A DNA stretch of 64,000 nt, taken from NCBI RefSeq assembly GCF_030693625.1, contig NZ_JAUYAF010000061.1:1-64000 (forward strand). Reading direction: 5' to 3'. Under the pieces are notes generated by a model that did not search any database, was not told the DNA's origin, and was given only the letters and a program-made list of their open reading frames with translations. Below are positions 25,352 through 33,957 of this stretch, one piece after another; position 1 is the stretch's first letter, and every line of letters starts with the position of its first letter. A program made the translations under genes and the position numbers. The DNA comes from Phenylobacterium sp. GTDB lineage: Bacteria > Pseudomonadota > Alphaproteobacteria > Caulobacterales > Caulobacteraceae.

Positions 25352-25388
25352 GGAAAAGCTTGCGAAACAACCGCTTTTCCCGTATCTG
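25352..25388 (+). promoter_or_regulatory. Candidate rpsF promoter overlapping a hairpin
   Basis: TTGCGA at 25360-25365 and TATCTG at 25383-25388 are spaced by 17 bases. The same stretch forms an 8-bp hairpin, GGAAAAGC (25352-25359) with GCTTTTCC (25373-25380), which might instead end the peroxiredoxin transcript although no T-run follows. Confidence 0.35.
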
Positions 25389-25431
25389 CCCGCCTCTTCA
25401 CGGACGGCGGTCTCAAGTCGGAACGTAAAAG

Positions 25432-25450
25432 GCGCGGGAACCTCCCGCGC
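25432..25450 (+). promoter_or_regulatory. GC hairpin in the rpsF leader
   Basis: GCGCGGGA (25432-25439) pairs with TCCCGCGC (25443-25450) across a 3-base loop, 75 bases before the rpsF start. S6-S18 operons are often autoregulated by a leader structure bound by S6:S18; whether this hairpin is that element cannot be decided by eye. Confidence 0.35.
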
Positions 25451-25525
25451 GCCGCATTGAGATCCATCGTTTTCGCCGGGCTTCCGCCGACGAACGCGCC
25501 GCCTCCACAACGGAAGAAGGAACAC

Positions 25526-25897
25526 ATGGCGCTCTACGAGCACGTCGTTATCTCGCGGCAGGATATCTCGCCGCAACAAGCCGAAGCCCTCAATGACCAG
25601 ATCAAGGCCCTCATCGAAGAGGGTGGCGGCGTGGTCGCGAAGATCGAGTACTGGGGCCTTCGCAACCTGACCTATCGCATCAAGAAGAACCGCAAGGGCC
25701 ACTATTCCCTGATCTCCATCGACGCCCCGGCGCCGGCGGTGAAGGAAATGGAGCGCCAGCTGTCTCTCAATGAAGACGTGCTGCGCCACCTGACGGTCCG
25801 CGTCGAGGAGCTCGACCTTGAGCTCTCGCCGGTCCTGGCCCGTCGCGACCGCGATCGTGAGCGCGAACCGCGCCGCGAAGACAGCTTCCAAGCCTAA
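25526..25897 (+). CDS. rpsF: 30S ribosomal protein S6
   Basis: 123 residues from ATG 25526 ([18 protein letters not shown]), preceded by GGAAGAAGG. An upstream in-frame start would add 23 residues with no family match. '[40 protein letters not shown]' is the S6 signature. The C-terminus is an Arg/Asp-rich tail ([18 protein letters not shown]). S6 sits next to S18 on the 30S platform, and the two genes are adjacent here. Confidence 0.97.
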   Translation: MALYEHVVISRQDISPQQAEALNDQIKALIEEGGGVVAKIEYWGLRNLTYRIKKNRKGHYSLISIDAPAPAVKEMERQLSLNEDVLRHLTVRVEELDLELSPVLARRDRDREREPRREDSFQA

Positions 25898-25915
25898 GAA
25901 AGGGAGGATCATCAC

Positions 25916-26194
25916 ATGACCGACGAAACCTCCGAAGCCACCACCGCCGGCGCCCCCGCCGCGGGTGGCCAACGCCGCCCCTTCTTCCGTCGCCGCAAGG
26001 TCTGCCCGTTCTCGGGCGCTGGCGCGCCGAAGATCGACTATAAGGACGTCAAGCTGCTGCAGCGTTACGTCTCGGAACGCGGCAAGATCGTGCCCTCGCG
26101 CATCACTGCGGTGTCGGCCAAGAAGCAACGCGAACTGGCCAAGGCCATCAAGCGCGCCCGCTTCCTCGCCCTCCTCCCCTACGTCGTGAAGTAG
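25916..26194 (+). CDS. rpsR: 30S ribosomal protein S18
   Basis: 92 residues. '[15 protein letters not shown]' and '[51 protein letters not shown]' are canonical. An Ala/Thr-rich N-terminal extension of about 18 residues precedes the core. A single Cys (CPFSG) is kept in the S18 N-terminal motif. Good ribosome site (GGGAGGA) upstream. Middle gene of rpsF-rpsR-rplI. Confidence 0.98.
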   Translation: MTDETSEATTAGAPAAGGQRRPFFRRRKVCPFSGAGAPKIDYKDVKLLQRYVSERGKIVPSRITAVSAKKQRELAKAIKRARFLALLPYVVK

Positions 26195-26206
26195 GGAGAC
26201 AGGCAC

Positions 26207-26791
26207 ATGAAAGTCATTCTGCTCGAACGCGTCGAAGGCAAGGGCGTCCTGGGCGATGTGGTCACCGTCAAGGACGGCTACGCGCGCAACTTCCTCCTGC
26301 CCCGTCACAAGGCGCTCCGCGCCAACGCCGCCAATCTGAAGGTCTTCGAAGGCCAGCGCGCCGACATCGAGGCCCGCAACCAGAAGGCCAAGGAACAAGC
26401 CGGCAAGACCGGTGAGAACCTGGACGGCACGTCCTACATCCTGATCCGTCAGGCGGGCGAAAGCGGCCAGCTCTACGGTTCGGTCTCCGGCCGTGACGTC
26501 GCCGACATCGTCAATGCGGCCGGCGGCAAGCTGGAACGCTCGATGGTGGCCCTCGACAAGCCGATCAAGACCCTGGGTCTCCACCCGGTGAAGGTCGTCC
26601 TGCACGCCGAAGTCATCGTCACCGTGACCCTGAACATCGCCCGCAGCCAGGACGAGGCCGAGCGCCAAGCCCGCGGTGAGGACGTGATCAACTCGCAATT
26701 CGAGGAAGATCGCGTCGCGGCCGAGGAAGCTGCCCAGGACATGCTGGCCGGCGGCGCCGGTTCGCACGAAGGCGACTACGTCGAGAGCTAA
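26207..26791 (+). CDS. rplI: 50S ribosomal protein L9
   Basis: 194 residues. The N-terminal rRNA-binding domain has 'KVILLERVEGKGVLGDVVTVKDGYARNFLLPRHKALRAN'; a long helix connects to the C-terminal domain with 'LYGSVSGRDVADIV' and 'KTLGLHPVKVVLHAEV'. A C-terminal extension of about 40 residues beyond the E. coli length is acidic and Ala-rich (EDRVAAEEAAQDMLAGG), as in other alphaproteobacteria. It starts 12 bases after rpsR and is followed by a strong terminator. Confidence 0.98.
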   Translation: MKVILLERVEGKGVLGDVVTVKDGYARNFLLPRHKALRANAANLKVFEGQRADIEARNQKAKEQAGKTGENLDGTSYILIRQAGESGQLYGSVSGRDVADIVNAAGGKLERSMVALDKPIKTLGLHPVKVVLHAEVIVTVTLNIARSQDEAERQARGEDVINSQFEEDRVAAEEAAQDMLAGGAGSHEGDYVES

Positions 26792-26817
26792 GCCTCCCGA
26801 CCTCTACCGATCTGGCG

Positions 26818-26856
26818 ACGGCGCGGAACCCAAGGTTCCGCGCCGTTTCCTTTTGT
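26818..26856 (+). terminator. Rho-independent terminator of rpsF-rpsR-rplI
   Basis: A perfect 13-bp stem, ACGGCGCGGAACC at 26818-26830 with GGTTCCGCGCCGT at 26834-26846, with a 3-base loop and the T-rich tail TTCCTTTTG. It lies 26 bases after the rplI stop. Confidence 0.95.
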
Positions 26857-27030
26857 CTGCGACAGACGCGGTCGTAGCGCCCCAGAACGGCGCTGAATGT
26901 CGCCGATCAATGGGCTAGGTTCCGTTCGCCGGACCTACCCAGACTGAGGTCATCCACAGGCGCCGGATTTCCTGTGCGTAGGCCATCTCGTCACACTGCC
27001 CGAGACCTGTCGTTAAGCTATCGGTAACCC

Positions 27031-28533
27031 ATGGCCCTCGTCCCAGCACTCGACCTTCGCCCCGCCCACAACGACACGGCGATCCCCCACGCCCCGGCCA
27101 ATATCGAGGCCGAGCAGGCCCTGCTTGGGGCTGTTCTCTATGACAACGCCACCTTCGAGCGCATCGGCGACTATCTGCAGGCCCGCCACTTCTACGAGCC
27201 CTTCCACGCCCGCCTCTACGCCGCCATCGAGGTCCATGTCCGCAAGGGCCAGCTGGCCGAGCCGATCCTGCTGGCCGAGCAGTTCGGCCGCGACCCGGCC
27301 TTCGAGGAGCTGGGGGGCATCCGCTACCTGGCCGACCTGGTGGACCGCGCCCCGCCGGCCGCCAACGCCCCGGACTATTCGCGGGCCATCTATGACCTGG
27401 CCCTGCGCCGCGACCTGATCCGCATCGGCGGTGACATCGCCACCACCGCCACCGCGCCCGACGAGGAAACCTCGGCCCGCGACCAGATCGAGGCGGCCGA
27501 ACAGCAGCTCTATCAACTGGCCGAGAGCGGCGGGACCAGCCAGGGTTTCATCCCCCTGTCCCAGGCCCTGCACGGCGCCGTCACCATGGCCGCCGAGGCC
27601 CACAGTCGCGACGGCGGCCTGGCCGGCCTCTCCACAGGCCTCATCGACCTGGACGCCAAGCTCGGCGGCCTGCACCCCTCCGACCTGTTGATCCTGGCCG
27701 CCCGTCCCTCGATGGGAAAGAGCGCGCTCGCCGTGAACATCGCCTTCCACGTGGCCCGCAACTACGCCTGGGAGCCCCAGCCCGACGGCAGCAAGAAGAC
27801 CGTCTCGGGCGGCGTCGTGGCCTTCTTCCAGCTCGAAATGTCCGCCGACCAGCTGGCCATGCGTATGCTGGCCGAGGTCTCCGGCGTGTCCGGCGACCGG
27901 CTGCGCAAGGGCGAGATCGACGCGGTGGAGTTCGGCCGCGTGCGCGACGCCGCCCTGGAGATCCAGGACGCGCCGCTCTACATCGACGACACCGGCGGCA
28001 TCACCATGGCCAAGCTGGCCGCCCGCGCGCGCCGCCTCAAGCGCATGGTCGGCCTCGACCTGATCGTGGTGGACTATCTCCAGCTCGTGACTATCGGCCC
28101 CGGCGGCAAGGTGGACAACCGGGTGCAGGAGGTCAGCGCCATCACCCAGGGCCTGAAGACCCTGGCCAAGGAGCTTTCGGTGCCGGTTATCGCCCTGGCC
28201 CAGCTGTCGCGCCAGGTGGAGAACCGCGAGGACAAGAAGCCCCAGCTCTCCGACCTCCGCGAATCCGGCTCCATCGAGCAGGACGCCGACTGCGTGATGT
28301 TCATCTACCGCGAGGAGTACTACCTCTCCCGTACCGAGCCCCGCGAAGGCACTCCCGAACACCTGACCTGGCAGGACCAGATGGACCAGGTGGCCGGCCA
28401 GGCCGAGGTGATCATCGGCAAGCAGCGTCACGGCCCCATCGGCACCGTCAAACTGGCCTTCAACTCCGACCTCACCAAGTTCGGCAACCTGGCGCGCGAT
28501 CCCAGCCGCTACGACCAGCACAGCCGCGACTGA
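27031..28533 (+). CDS. dnaB: Replicative DNA helicase
   Basis: 500 residues, hexameric replication-fork helicase. N-terminal domain 'NIEAEQALLGAVLYDNATFERIGDYLQARHFYEPFHARLY' and C-terminal RecA-like domain with Walker A 'ARPSMGKSALA' (224-234), 'FQLEMSADQLAMRMLAE', Walker B 'LDLIVVDYLQL' and 'ALAQLSRQVENREDKKPQLSDLRESGSIEQDAD'. An insert of about ten residues (YAWEPQPDGSKKTVSGG) lies after Walker A, as in related alphaproteobacteria. ATG 27031. TTAA-N7-GTAA, a near match to a CtrA site, lies just upstream (27013-27027). Confidence 0.98.
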   Translation: MALVPALDLRPAHNDTAIPHAPANIEAEQALLGAVLYDNATFERIGDYLQARHFYEPFHARLYAAIEVHVRKGQLAEPILLAEQFGRDPAFEELGGIRYLADLVDRAPPAANAPDYSRAIYDLALRRDLIRIGGDIATTATAPDEETSARDQIEAAEQQLYQLAESGGTSQGFIPLSQALHGAVTMAAEAHSRDGGLAGLSTGLIDLDAKLGGLHPSDLLILAARPSMGKSALAVNIAFHVARNYAWEPQPDGSKKTVSGGVVAFFQLEMSADQLAMRMLAEVSGVSGDRLRKGEIDAVEFGRVRDAALEIQDAPLYIDDTGGITMAKLAARARRLKRMVGLDLIVVDYLQLVTIGPGGKVDNRVQEVSAITQGLKTLAKELSVPVIALAQLSRQVENREDKKPQLSDLRESGSIEQDADCVMFIYREEYYLSRTEPREGTPEHLTWQDQMDQVAGQAEVIIGKQRHGPIGTVKLAFNSDLTKFGNLARDPSRYDQHSRD

Positions 28534-28578
28534 CCCCGGCGATTGAACCGGCTTTCCCTTGCCGCCGGCAGCCTCGCC

Positions 28579-28626
28579 GAGCGTGACAGCCTGAAGTGGC
28601 TACCGGTTCAGGCGCCCGTCACGCTC
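28579..28626. repeat. 48-nt dispersed hairpin element, copy 1
   Basis: Outer stem GAGCGTGAC (28579-28587) with GTCACGCTC (28618-28626); inner stem GCCTGAA (28589-28595) with TTCAGGC (28607-28613); 11-base loop GTGGCTACCGG. A second copy at 51399-51446 has exactly the same length and geometry with compensatory changes in both stems and a one-base change in the loop. It lies in the dnaB-alr gap. Confidence 0.8.
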
Positions 28627-28639
28627 AAACCCGTAGAAT

Positions 28640-28685
28640 TAGAGCGTTCGTTTCAGATGTTTCCATCTGAAACGAAAAGGCTCTA
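28640..28685. repeat. Dispersed palindrome with TAGAGC/GCTCTA ends, copy 1
   Basis: Ends TAGAGC (28640-28645) and GCTCTA (28680-28685) flank a perfect 11-bp hairpin, CGTTTCAGATG (28649-28659) with CATCTGAAACG (28664-28674). It sits 11 bases before the alr start. A related element with the same termini is at 59340-59390. In the alr mRNA leader it could influence translation or simply be a selfish repeat. Confidence 0.7.
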
Positions 28686-28696
28686 AGGGAGCGCCA

Positions 28697-29791
28697 ATGG
28701 CTCTCCCCTCCTCCGCGCGCCTGACGATCGATCTCGACGCGCTGGCCCACAATTACGGCTTCCTGCGCGACCAGGCGCCGGGCGCGGAGGCCGCGCCGGT
28801 GGTCAAGGGCGACGGCTATGGCCTGGGCGCCGGCCCGGTCTGCCGTCGCCTGTGGGCGGAGGGGGCCCGCAGCTTCTTCGTCGCCCGCCTGACTGAGGGC
28901 GAGGCCCTGCGCGCGGCGCTTGGCCCCGACCGCCCCGCCGTCATCTATGTGCTGGACGGCATGACCGGGGGCACGGGCCCGCGCCTCGTCGCCGCCGACC
29001 TGACCCCGGCGCTCACCAGCGTGCCGCAGGTCGAGGCCGCGGGCAGCTTCGCCTCCACCCTCGGCCGCACCCTGCCTGTCGCCCTGCACATCGACACCGG
29101 CATGAACCGCCAGGGGGTCACCCCGGACCAGGCCGTGGCCCTGGCCCAGTCCGGCGACCGCCTGGCCCACCTCGACATCGGACTGGTGATGAGCCACCTG
29201 GGGTCAGCGCCCGAGCTCCGCGATCCGCGCAATGGCCGGCAGCTCGAGCGCTTCGCCGCGGCGCGCAAGCTGTTCCCCGACGCCCGGGCCAGCTTCGCGG
29301 CCTCGGCCGGCATCTTCCTGGGCGACGACTACCGCTTCGACATGGTCCGCCCGGGCGTCAGCCTCTATGGCGGCGGCCCCGAGGAACGGCCCGATCCGCG
29401 CCTGAAGGCGGTGGCGACCCTGGAAGCCCCCATCCTCGACATCCGCAACATCCAGGCCGGCGAGACCGTCGGCTACGGCTCCAGCCGCATCGTCGCCCGC
29501 CCCACCCGCGTCGCCGTGGTGGCGGCGGGCTATGCCGATGGCCTGGTGCGCGCCGCCAAGCAGACCGGCCATGCCTGGTTCGCAGGCGCGCTGCGCCCCT
29601 TCCTGATTGTCACCATGGATCTCATCCTGATCGACATCGGCGACACCCCGGCCAGCCCTGCCGAAATGGTCGAGCTCATGGGCCCCAACGCCCACATCGA
29701 CGACCTCGCCGCCGCCGCCGGCACCGTGGCCCACGAATGCCTGGTCCGCCTCAGCCCGCGGGCGGAGCGGGTCTATCTGGGCGAGGTCTGA
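28697..29791 (+). CDS. alr: Alanine racemase
   Basis: 364 residues, PLP-dependent; makes D-alanine for peptidoglycan. The PLP lysine is Lys37 in 'APVVKGDGYGLGAG' (families usually read VKANAYGHG; here Gly-Asp replace Ala-Asn). 'HIDTGMNRQG', 'SHLGSAPE' and 'DMVRPGVSLYGGGP' are the other Alr signatures, and 'ETVGYGSSRIVARPTRVAVVAAGYADG' carries the second-subunit catalytic Tyr region. It is downstream of dnaB, a usual alphaproteobacterial order, but the 163-base gap with two repeats makes co-transcription doubtful. Confidence 0.95.
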   Translation: MALPSSARLTIDLDALAHNYGFLRDQAPGAEAAPVVKGDGYGLGAGPVCRRLWAEGARSFFVARLTEGEALRAALGPDRPAVIYVLDGMTGGTGPRLVAADLTPALTSVPQVEAAGSFASTLGRTLPVALHIDTGMNRQGVTPDQAVALAQSGDRLAHLDIGLVMSHLGSAPELRDPRNGRQLERFAAARKLFPDARASFAASAGIFLGDDYRFDMVRPGVSLYGGGPEERPDPRLKAVATLEAPILDIRNIQAGETVGYGSSRIVARPTRVAVVAAGYADGLVRAAKQTGHAWFAGALRPFLIVTMDLILIDIGDTPASPAEMVELMGPNAHIDDLAAAAGTVAHECLVRLSPRAERVYLGEV

Positions 29792-29834
29792 GCTACACCC
29801 AAGCCACGCCCCTCAGGCCTCTTGCGGCGCAGCG

Positions 29835-29869
29835 TTGACTCGCGAACACGTGTCAGTTATTTCTGACAC
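29835..29869 (+). promoter_or_regulatory. Promoter with an operator-like palindrome over the -10
   Basis: -35 TTGACT (29835-29840), 17-base spacer, -10 TATTTC (29858-29863). A perfect inverted repeat, GTGTCAG (29850-29856) and CTGACAC (29863-29869) with a 6-base centre, covers the -10. This is the size and placement of a TetR/MarR-type operator. The DUF4386 gene starts 58 bases downstream. No regulator gene is adjacent. Confidence 0.6.
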
Positions 29870-29927
29870 CTGAAACAGCTTCCTGGGCGACACGCCCGGG
29901 AGCCCATGCCCGTCGAGGATTCGCCCC

Positions 29928-30659
29928 ATGACCCGCCGCACGTTTGAGAGTCACCCCAACGCCTATCTTCGGATAGCTGGCGTCATCTACCTGCTGGTGA
30001 TCGTGTTCGGCGGCTTCTCCGAGGGGTTCGTGATGAGCGCCCTGATCGTGTCTGGAGACCCCGCGGCGACGGCGCGGAATATCACCGGCTCACCGGTGCT
30101 CTGGAACCTCAGCCTGGCCGGCAACCTCGTGATCCCGCTGATCGCGGTTCCTCAGATGCTGATCGAGTACCTGCTGCTACGGCCGGTGAACCGGAACCTG
30201 GCTCTGCTGTTCCTGCTGCTGAATGCGATCTCGCTGGCGGTCGAGTGCGCCAGCAAGCTGTTCCTGCTGATGGTCGTTCCGATCCTTGGCAGCTCGGACG
30301 GGGCCTTCGATCCGCAGCAGATCCAGGCCCTGGCGAGCGTGGCCCTGATCGGCCACAACCTCGCCTTCCACATCACCCTGATCTTCTTCGGCGCCGCCTG
30401 CCTGGTGAGCGGTTACCTGATCTTCCGGTCGGGCTATCTGCCCCGACTGTTGGGACTGCTGGTCCAGGCGGCCGGAGCCAGCTACCTGATCGCGACCTTC
30501 TCGCGACTGTTTGCGCCGGCCTTCGCCGATCAGCTGACCTCGGCCATCCTGCTCCCGGCGCTGGTCGGCGAGTCCGCGTTCTGCCTGTGGCTCCTGTTGA
30601 AAGGTGTGAACCTGACGGCCTGGCGCGGGCGGATTACTTCCCAGGCGCAGCCGGCTTAG
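29928..30659 (+). CDS. DUF4386-family membrane protein
   Basis: 243 residues with about six membrane segments. 'YLRIAGVIYLLVIVFGGFSEGFVMSALIVSGDPAATARNI' at the N-terminus and 'LFLMVVPIL', 'YLPRLLGLLVQAAGASYLIATFS' later match the DUF4386 pattern. Function unknown; the family is widespread in bacteria. ATG at 29928 behind GTCGAGGA. The last 26 bases overlap the Yip1-domain gene on the other strand. A palindrome at its promoter suggests regulated expression. Confidence 0.85.
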   Translation: MTRRTFESHPNAYLRIAGVIYLLVIVFGGFSEGFVMSALIVSGDPAATARNITGSPVLWNLSLAGNLVIPLIAVPQMLIEYLLLRPVNRNLALLFLLLNAISLAVECASKLFLLMVVPILGSSDGAFDPQQIQALASVALIGHNLAFHITLIFFGAACLVSGYLIFRSGYLPRLLGLLVQAAGASYLIATFSRLFAPAFADQLTSAILLPALVGESAFCLWLLLKGVNLTAWRGRITSQAQPA

Positions 30660-31827
30660 CCGGCCGGGCCAGGGCCTGCAGACGTCCCATGTCGATCCCC
30701 GCCACCGCGGCCTTCAGGTCGGCCATCGCCACCGCGTCCCCCTCGGCCTGGACCATGAACCGCTCGGCCACCAGGACACCGTAGCTGCCGTGCTTCGATG
30801 CATTGTCGAAGGATTCCGTGCTCATCCTCCCCTCCGGCGTCTGGTCGATCCGGTCATAGCGGCGACCGTTCTCGGTGGAGGACTGGACGTTGAAGGCCGT
30901 GGCGACCCCGGCCAGGGCGCCGGCCGCTCCCAGGTCGGTGATGGTCAGGGTGTAGGTTCCGTCGCCCTTTGCGTAGCTGGCCTCGGCCGAGGCGCCGGAG
31001 GCGCCGCTCGCCCCTACGCTGCCGGCCCGAACCGCGGTGCGCGGATAGCCCGCCGCCTTCGCCGGCAGCATCGCCTTCAGCACCTCGGGGTCGGTCGGCA
31101 CGATCTCGCGCGCGCGCTCGGCGGCCGCCGCGATCTGGTCCCCGGCCGCCTCCAGCTTGGCGATGTCGACGGACCGGCCTCCCGACGCCGGGACCGTGGT
31201 GACCGCCGATCCGGCGCCGGCGCCCTCGCCCATCCGCCGGATGGGCTGCAGGACCGCGGTGACCACCAGGCTGATGAGGATCGCTGCGACCACCGCCAGC
31301 ACCACATAGGCCGCCGCCTTGCCCTGCGCGGGCTTCATCAGCTTGGGCAGGCCCAGGTACAGCAGGTAGAGGCTGTAGATCCCCGCGAGAAAGGCCAGGA
31401 GCCCGAAGGGCGGGAAGACGAAGACGATCCCGGCCAGCCAGCCCGCCGTTCCCGAATAGGCCGCCACCTTCAGGGCCTGGACCTGGTTGCGCTTGGCGCC
31501 AAAAGACGGCGCGAAGGCGTTGATCACCACCGCCAGCATCATCACGCCCAGCAGGGTGGTGAGATAGGCGGCGACGCCCGCGCCCAGGGCGCTCAGCACC
31601 GGCGGACGGAACGACACCCCGTCCTTGGGATTGCCGAACACCATCGCGCCGATGAACCCGGCGACCGGCCCGATGGCGGCCAGCGGCATGACATAGGTGA
31701 GGTAGAGGCCCGCCAGGCTGGCCGGCTCCTGTTCGATCTCATCCCAGGTGGCCGCCGGCGCGGTTAGGATCGCCCGCACCCGCGCGATCAGGCGCTTTCC
31801 CGGCGATCGCGGCTCTGCGACGCTCAT
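30634..31827 (-). CDS. Yip1-domain membrane protein with extra C-terminal domain
   Basis: 397 residues from ATG 31827 (MSVAEPRSPGKRLIARVRAILTAPAATWDEIEQEP). Residues about 10-210 are a Yip1 domain with five membrane segments and 'VVINAFAPSFGAKRNQVQALKVAAYSGTAGWLAGI'. Unlike short Yip1 proteins (about 200 residues), it has a further 190-residue Ala-rich soluble part containing 'YTLTITDLGAAGALAGVATAF', 'RYDRIDQTPEGRMSTESFDN' and 'YGVLVAERFMVQAEGDAV'. That part is not recognised. It converges on and overlaps the DUF4386 gene by 26 bases. Divergent from radA. Confidence 0.82.
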   Translation of the reverse strand: MSVAEPRSPGKRLIARVRAILTAPAATWDEIEQEPASLAGLYLTYVMPLAAIGPVAGFIGAMVFGNPKDGVSFRPPVLSALGAGVAAYLTTLLGVMMLAVVINAFAPSFGAKRNQVQALKVAAYSGTAGWLAGIVFVFPPFGLLAFLAGIYSLYLLYLGLPKLMKPAQGKAAAYVVLAVVAAILISLVVTAVLQPIRRMGEGAGAGSAVTTVPASGGRSVDIAKLEAAGDQIAAAAERAREIVPTDPEVLKAMLPAKAAGYPRTAVRAGSVGASGASGASAEASYAKGDGTYTLTITDLGAAGALAGVATAFNVQSSTENGRRYDRIDQTPEGRMSTESFDNASKHGSYGVLVAERFMVQAEGDAVAMADLKAAVAGIDMGRLQALARPAKPAAPGK

Positions 31828-31963
31828 GCCCAGTTCCCGGCCTTCAACATCCTGCCCCCGCCCCCATATGAGCAGGCCAACGCCCCTAGCCAGCGCCCGT
31901 TCCGCCGCCTTGTGAAGTGCGTTTCGGGGTAGTCTCGGGCTCGACCCCGAATCAGGAGACCCC

Positions 31964-33331
31964 ATGGCCCGCGACGGCGCAGTCTATGTTTGCCAGACCT
32001 GCGGCGCGACGCAGACCAAATGGGCGGGCCAATGTCCCGCCTGCCTGGCCTGGAACTCCCTCGTGGAGGAGGTGCAGAGCCGCCCGCCCGGCGCGCTTGC
32101 CCCCACCCGCAGCAGCGCGCGCGGCAAGGGCCTGCCCTTCCAGGGCCTTGAGGAACACACGCCCGCCCCGCCCCGCATCCAGACCGGTGTCGCCGAGTTC
32201 GACCGGGTCTGCGGCGGCGGCGTCGTGCCGGGCTCCGCCATCCTGCTGGGCGGCGATCCGGGCGTCGGCAAGTCCACCCTGCTGCTGCAGGTGGCGGCCT
32301 TCGCCGCGCGGCGCGGCGCCAAGTGCGCCTACATCTCCGGCGAGGAGGCCGTGGAGCAGGTCCGCAGTCGCGCCCAGCGCATGGGTCTGGCCGACGCCCC
32401 GGTGCGCCTGGCCGCAGAGACCTCCCTGCGCGAGATCGTCGAGGGGCTGAAGCGCGAGAAGTTCGACCTGGTGGTCATCGACTCCATCCAGACCATGTGG
32501 AGCGACGCCCATGAGGCGGGCCCCGGCTCGGTCACCCAGGTCCGCGCCGCCACCGGCGAGCTGGTGCGCCTGGCCAAGAAGCAGGGCGTCGCCATCATTC
32601 TGGTGGGCCACGTCACCAAGGAGGGGACCATCGCCGGTCCCCGGGTGATCGAGCACATGGTTGACGCCGTCCTGGCCTTCGAGGGCGAGCGTGGCTACCC
32701 GTTCCGCATCCTGCGCGGGGTCAAGAACCGTTTCGGCGCCACCGACGAGATCGGCGTCTTCGAGATGGGGGACGGCGGCCTGGCGGAGGTCAAGAACCCC
32801 TCGGCCCTGTTCCTCGACACCTCCGGCGAACGCGCCGCCGGCGCTGCGGTCTTCGCCGGCATCGAGGGGTCCCGCCCGGTCCTGGTGGAGTTCCAGGCCC
32901 TGGTGGCGCCCTCGGCCTATGGCACGCCGCGACGCGCCGTCGTCGGCTGGGACACCGGGCGGCTGGCCATGGTGCTGGCGGTGCTGGAGGCCCGCTGCGG
33001 CCTCGGCCTCGGCAATCGCGATGTCTATCTGAATGTGGCCGGCGGCCTGCGCATCAGCGAGCCGGCGGCCGACCTGGCGGCGGCGGCGGCCCTGGCGTCC
33101 TCGGCCCTCGATGTCGCGCTTCCCCAGGACTGCGTTGTGTTCGGCGAGGTCAGCCTCTCGGGGGACGTCCGCCACGTCAGCCGCATGGATTCACGTCTGA
33201 AAGAAGCCGCAAAGCTCGGTTTTAAAAGGGCTTTCGGGCCGGCCGACGTTGACGGGGGCCCCCTGAAGATGACCGGTGTCGCCCGCCTGGGTGACGCCAT
33301 CCGCCGGATCGGCGACGGCGATTGGGATTAG
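31964..33331 (+). CDS. radA: DNA repair protein RadA
   Basis: 455 residues. N-terminal zinc finger Cys10, Cys13, Cys24, Cys27 (CQTCG...CPAC), Walker A 'GDPGVGKS' (97-104), the RadA-specific 'KNRFG' at 254-258 in 'VKNRFGATDEIGVFEM', and a C-terminal Lon-protease-like domain ('NVAGGLRISEPAADLAAAAALASS'). It is a DnaB-like helicase that promotes branch migration in recombination. ATG 31964 after AGGAGAC. It is followed by cvpA and purF. Confidence 0.98.
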   Translation: MARDGAVYVCQTCGATQTKWAGQCPACLAWNSLVEEVQSRPPGALAPTRSSARGKGLPFQGLEEHTPAPPRIQTGVAEFDRVCGGGVVPGSAILLGGDPGVGKSTLLLQVAAFAARRGAKCAYISGEEAVEQVRSRAQRMGLADAPVRLAAETSLREIVEGLKREKFDLVVIDSIQTMWSDAHEAGPGSVTQVRAATGELVRLAKKQGVAIILVGHVTKEGTIAGPRVIEHMVDAVLAFEGERGYPFRILRGVKNRFGATDEIGVFEMGDGGLAEVKNPSALFLDTSGERAAGAAVFAGIEGSRPVLVEFQALVAPSAYGTPRRAVVGWDTGRLAMVLAVLEARCGLGLGNRDVYLNVAGGLRISEPAADLAAAAALASSALDVALPQDCVVFGEVSLSGDVRHVSRMDSRLKEAAKLGFKRAFGPADVDGGPLKMTGVARLGDAIRRIGDGDWD

Positions 33332-33336
33332 ACGGT

Positions 33337-33957
33337 TTGCCTTGGTTCGACATCGTCGTGCTCTCCATCCTCCTGGCCTCGGCCGGGGTGGGGTTCTATC
33401 AGGGCGCGGCCCGCGAGATGGTCGCCGTCCTCTCGTTCCTGATCGCCGCCATCGTGGCGGTCGTGGCCCTGCGGTTCACCGGCCCCATGGGTCGGGCGAT
33501 CGTCGATCCGGACTGGGCCGGCACCGCCGGGGCGGTCCTGGCCACCTTCATCCTGGTCTACGGGGTCCTGCGACTTACGGGCGCAGGCCTTGCGCGGCGA
33601 ATTCAGGAAACTCAGATCCTGGGTCTGTTGGACCGCACGGTCGGCCTGGGCTTTGGTCTGATCCGCGCCTTCGTGGTCCTCGGGGCCTTCAACCTGGCCT
33701 TCAACGCCGCGACCCCTGTGGAGTTGAGGCCCGCGTGGATGACCGGCGCGGTCTTCTATCCCATGACCACGGCGGCAGGTCAGATCCTCAAGGCCTTCGC
33801 GCCGCGGGGTCTGGACATGGCCAACAAGCTGAAACCGGCGGTTTCCAGCGCGGTCCGTGAAGGTTCTGCGAACGCTCCGCGTGACTCCAACGACGGTCGC
33901 GGCTATGACGCCCGCGATCGCGGCAGTATCGATGATCTAGTGGAGAAATCCCGATGA
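33337..33957 (+). CDS. cvpA: CvpA-family membrane protein
   Basis: 206 residues if started at the TTG 33337 (reads M-P-W-F-D-IVVLS), which fits the CvpA N-terminal pattern; a TTG at 33322 would overlap radA by 10 bases and add five residues. Four membrane segments, with 'GFYQGAAREMVAVLSFLIA' and 'LLDRTVGLGFGLIRAFVVLG'. In E. coli cvpA precedes purF and is needed for colicin V production and envelope stress tolerance. It overlaps purF by 4 bases. The C-terminus is hydrophilic and charged. Confidence 0.88.
   Translation: MPWFDIVVLSILLASAGVGFYQGAAREMVAVLSFLIAAIVAVVALRFTGPMGRAIVDPDWAGTAGAVLATFILVYGVLRLTGAGLARRIQETQILGLLDRTVGLGFGLIRAFVVLGAFNLAFNAATPVELRPAWMTGAVFYPMTTAAGQILKAFAPRGLDMANKLKPAVSSAVREGSANAPRDSNDGRGYDARDRGSIDDLVEKSR

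Noticed and set aside
27013..27027. CtrA box upstream of dnaB
   Set aside because: TTAA-N7-GTAA has a mismatch in the second half-site and lies within 20 bases of the start codon; too weak to call.
27013..28521. A 502-codon open frame antisense to dnaB
   Set aside because: High-GC codon bias opens antisense frames; its product has no fold-like pattern and dnaB on the other strand is certain.
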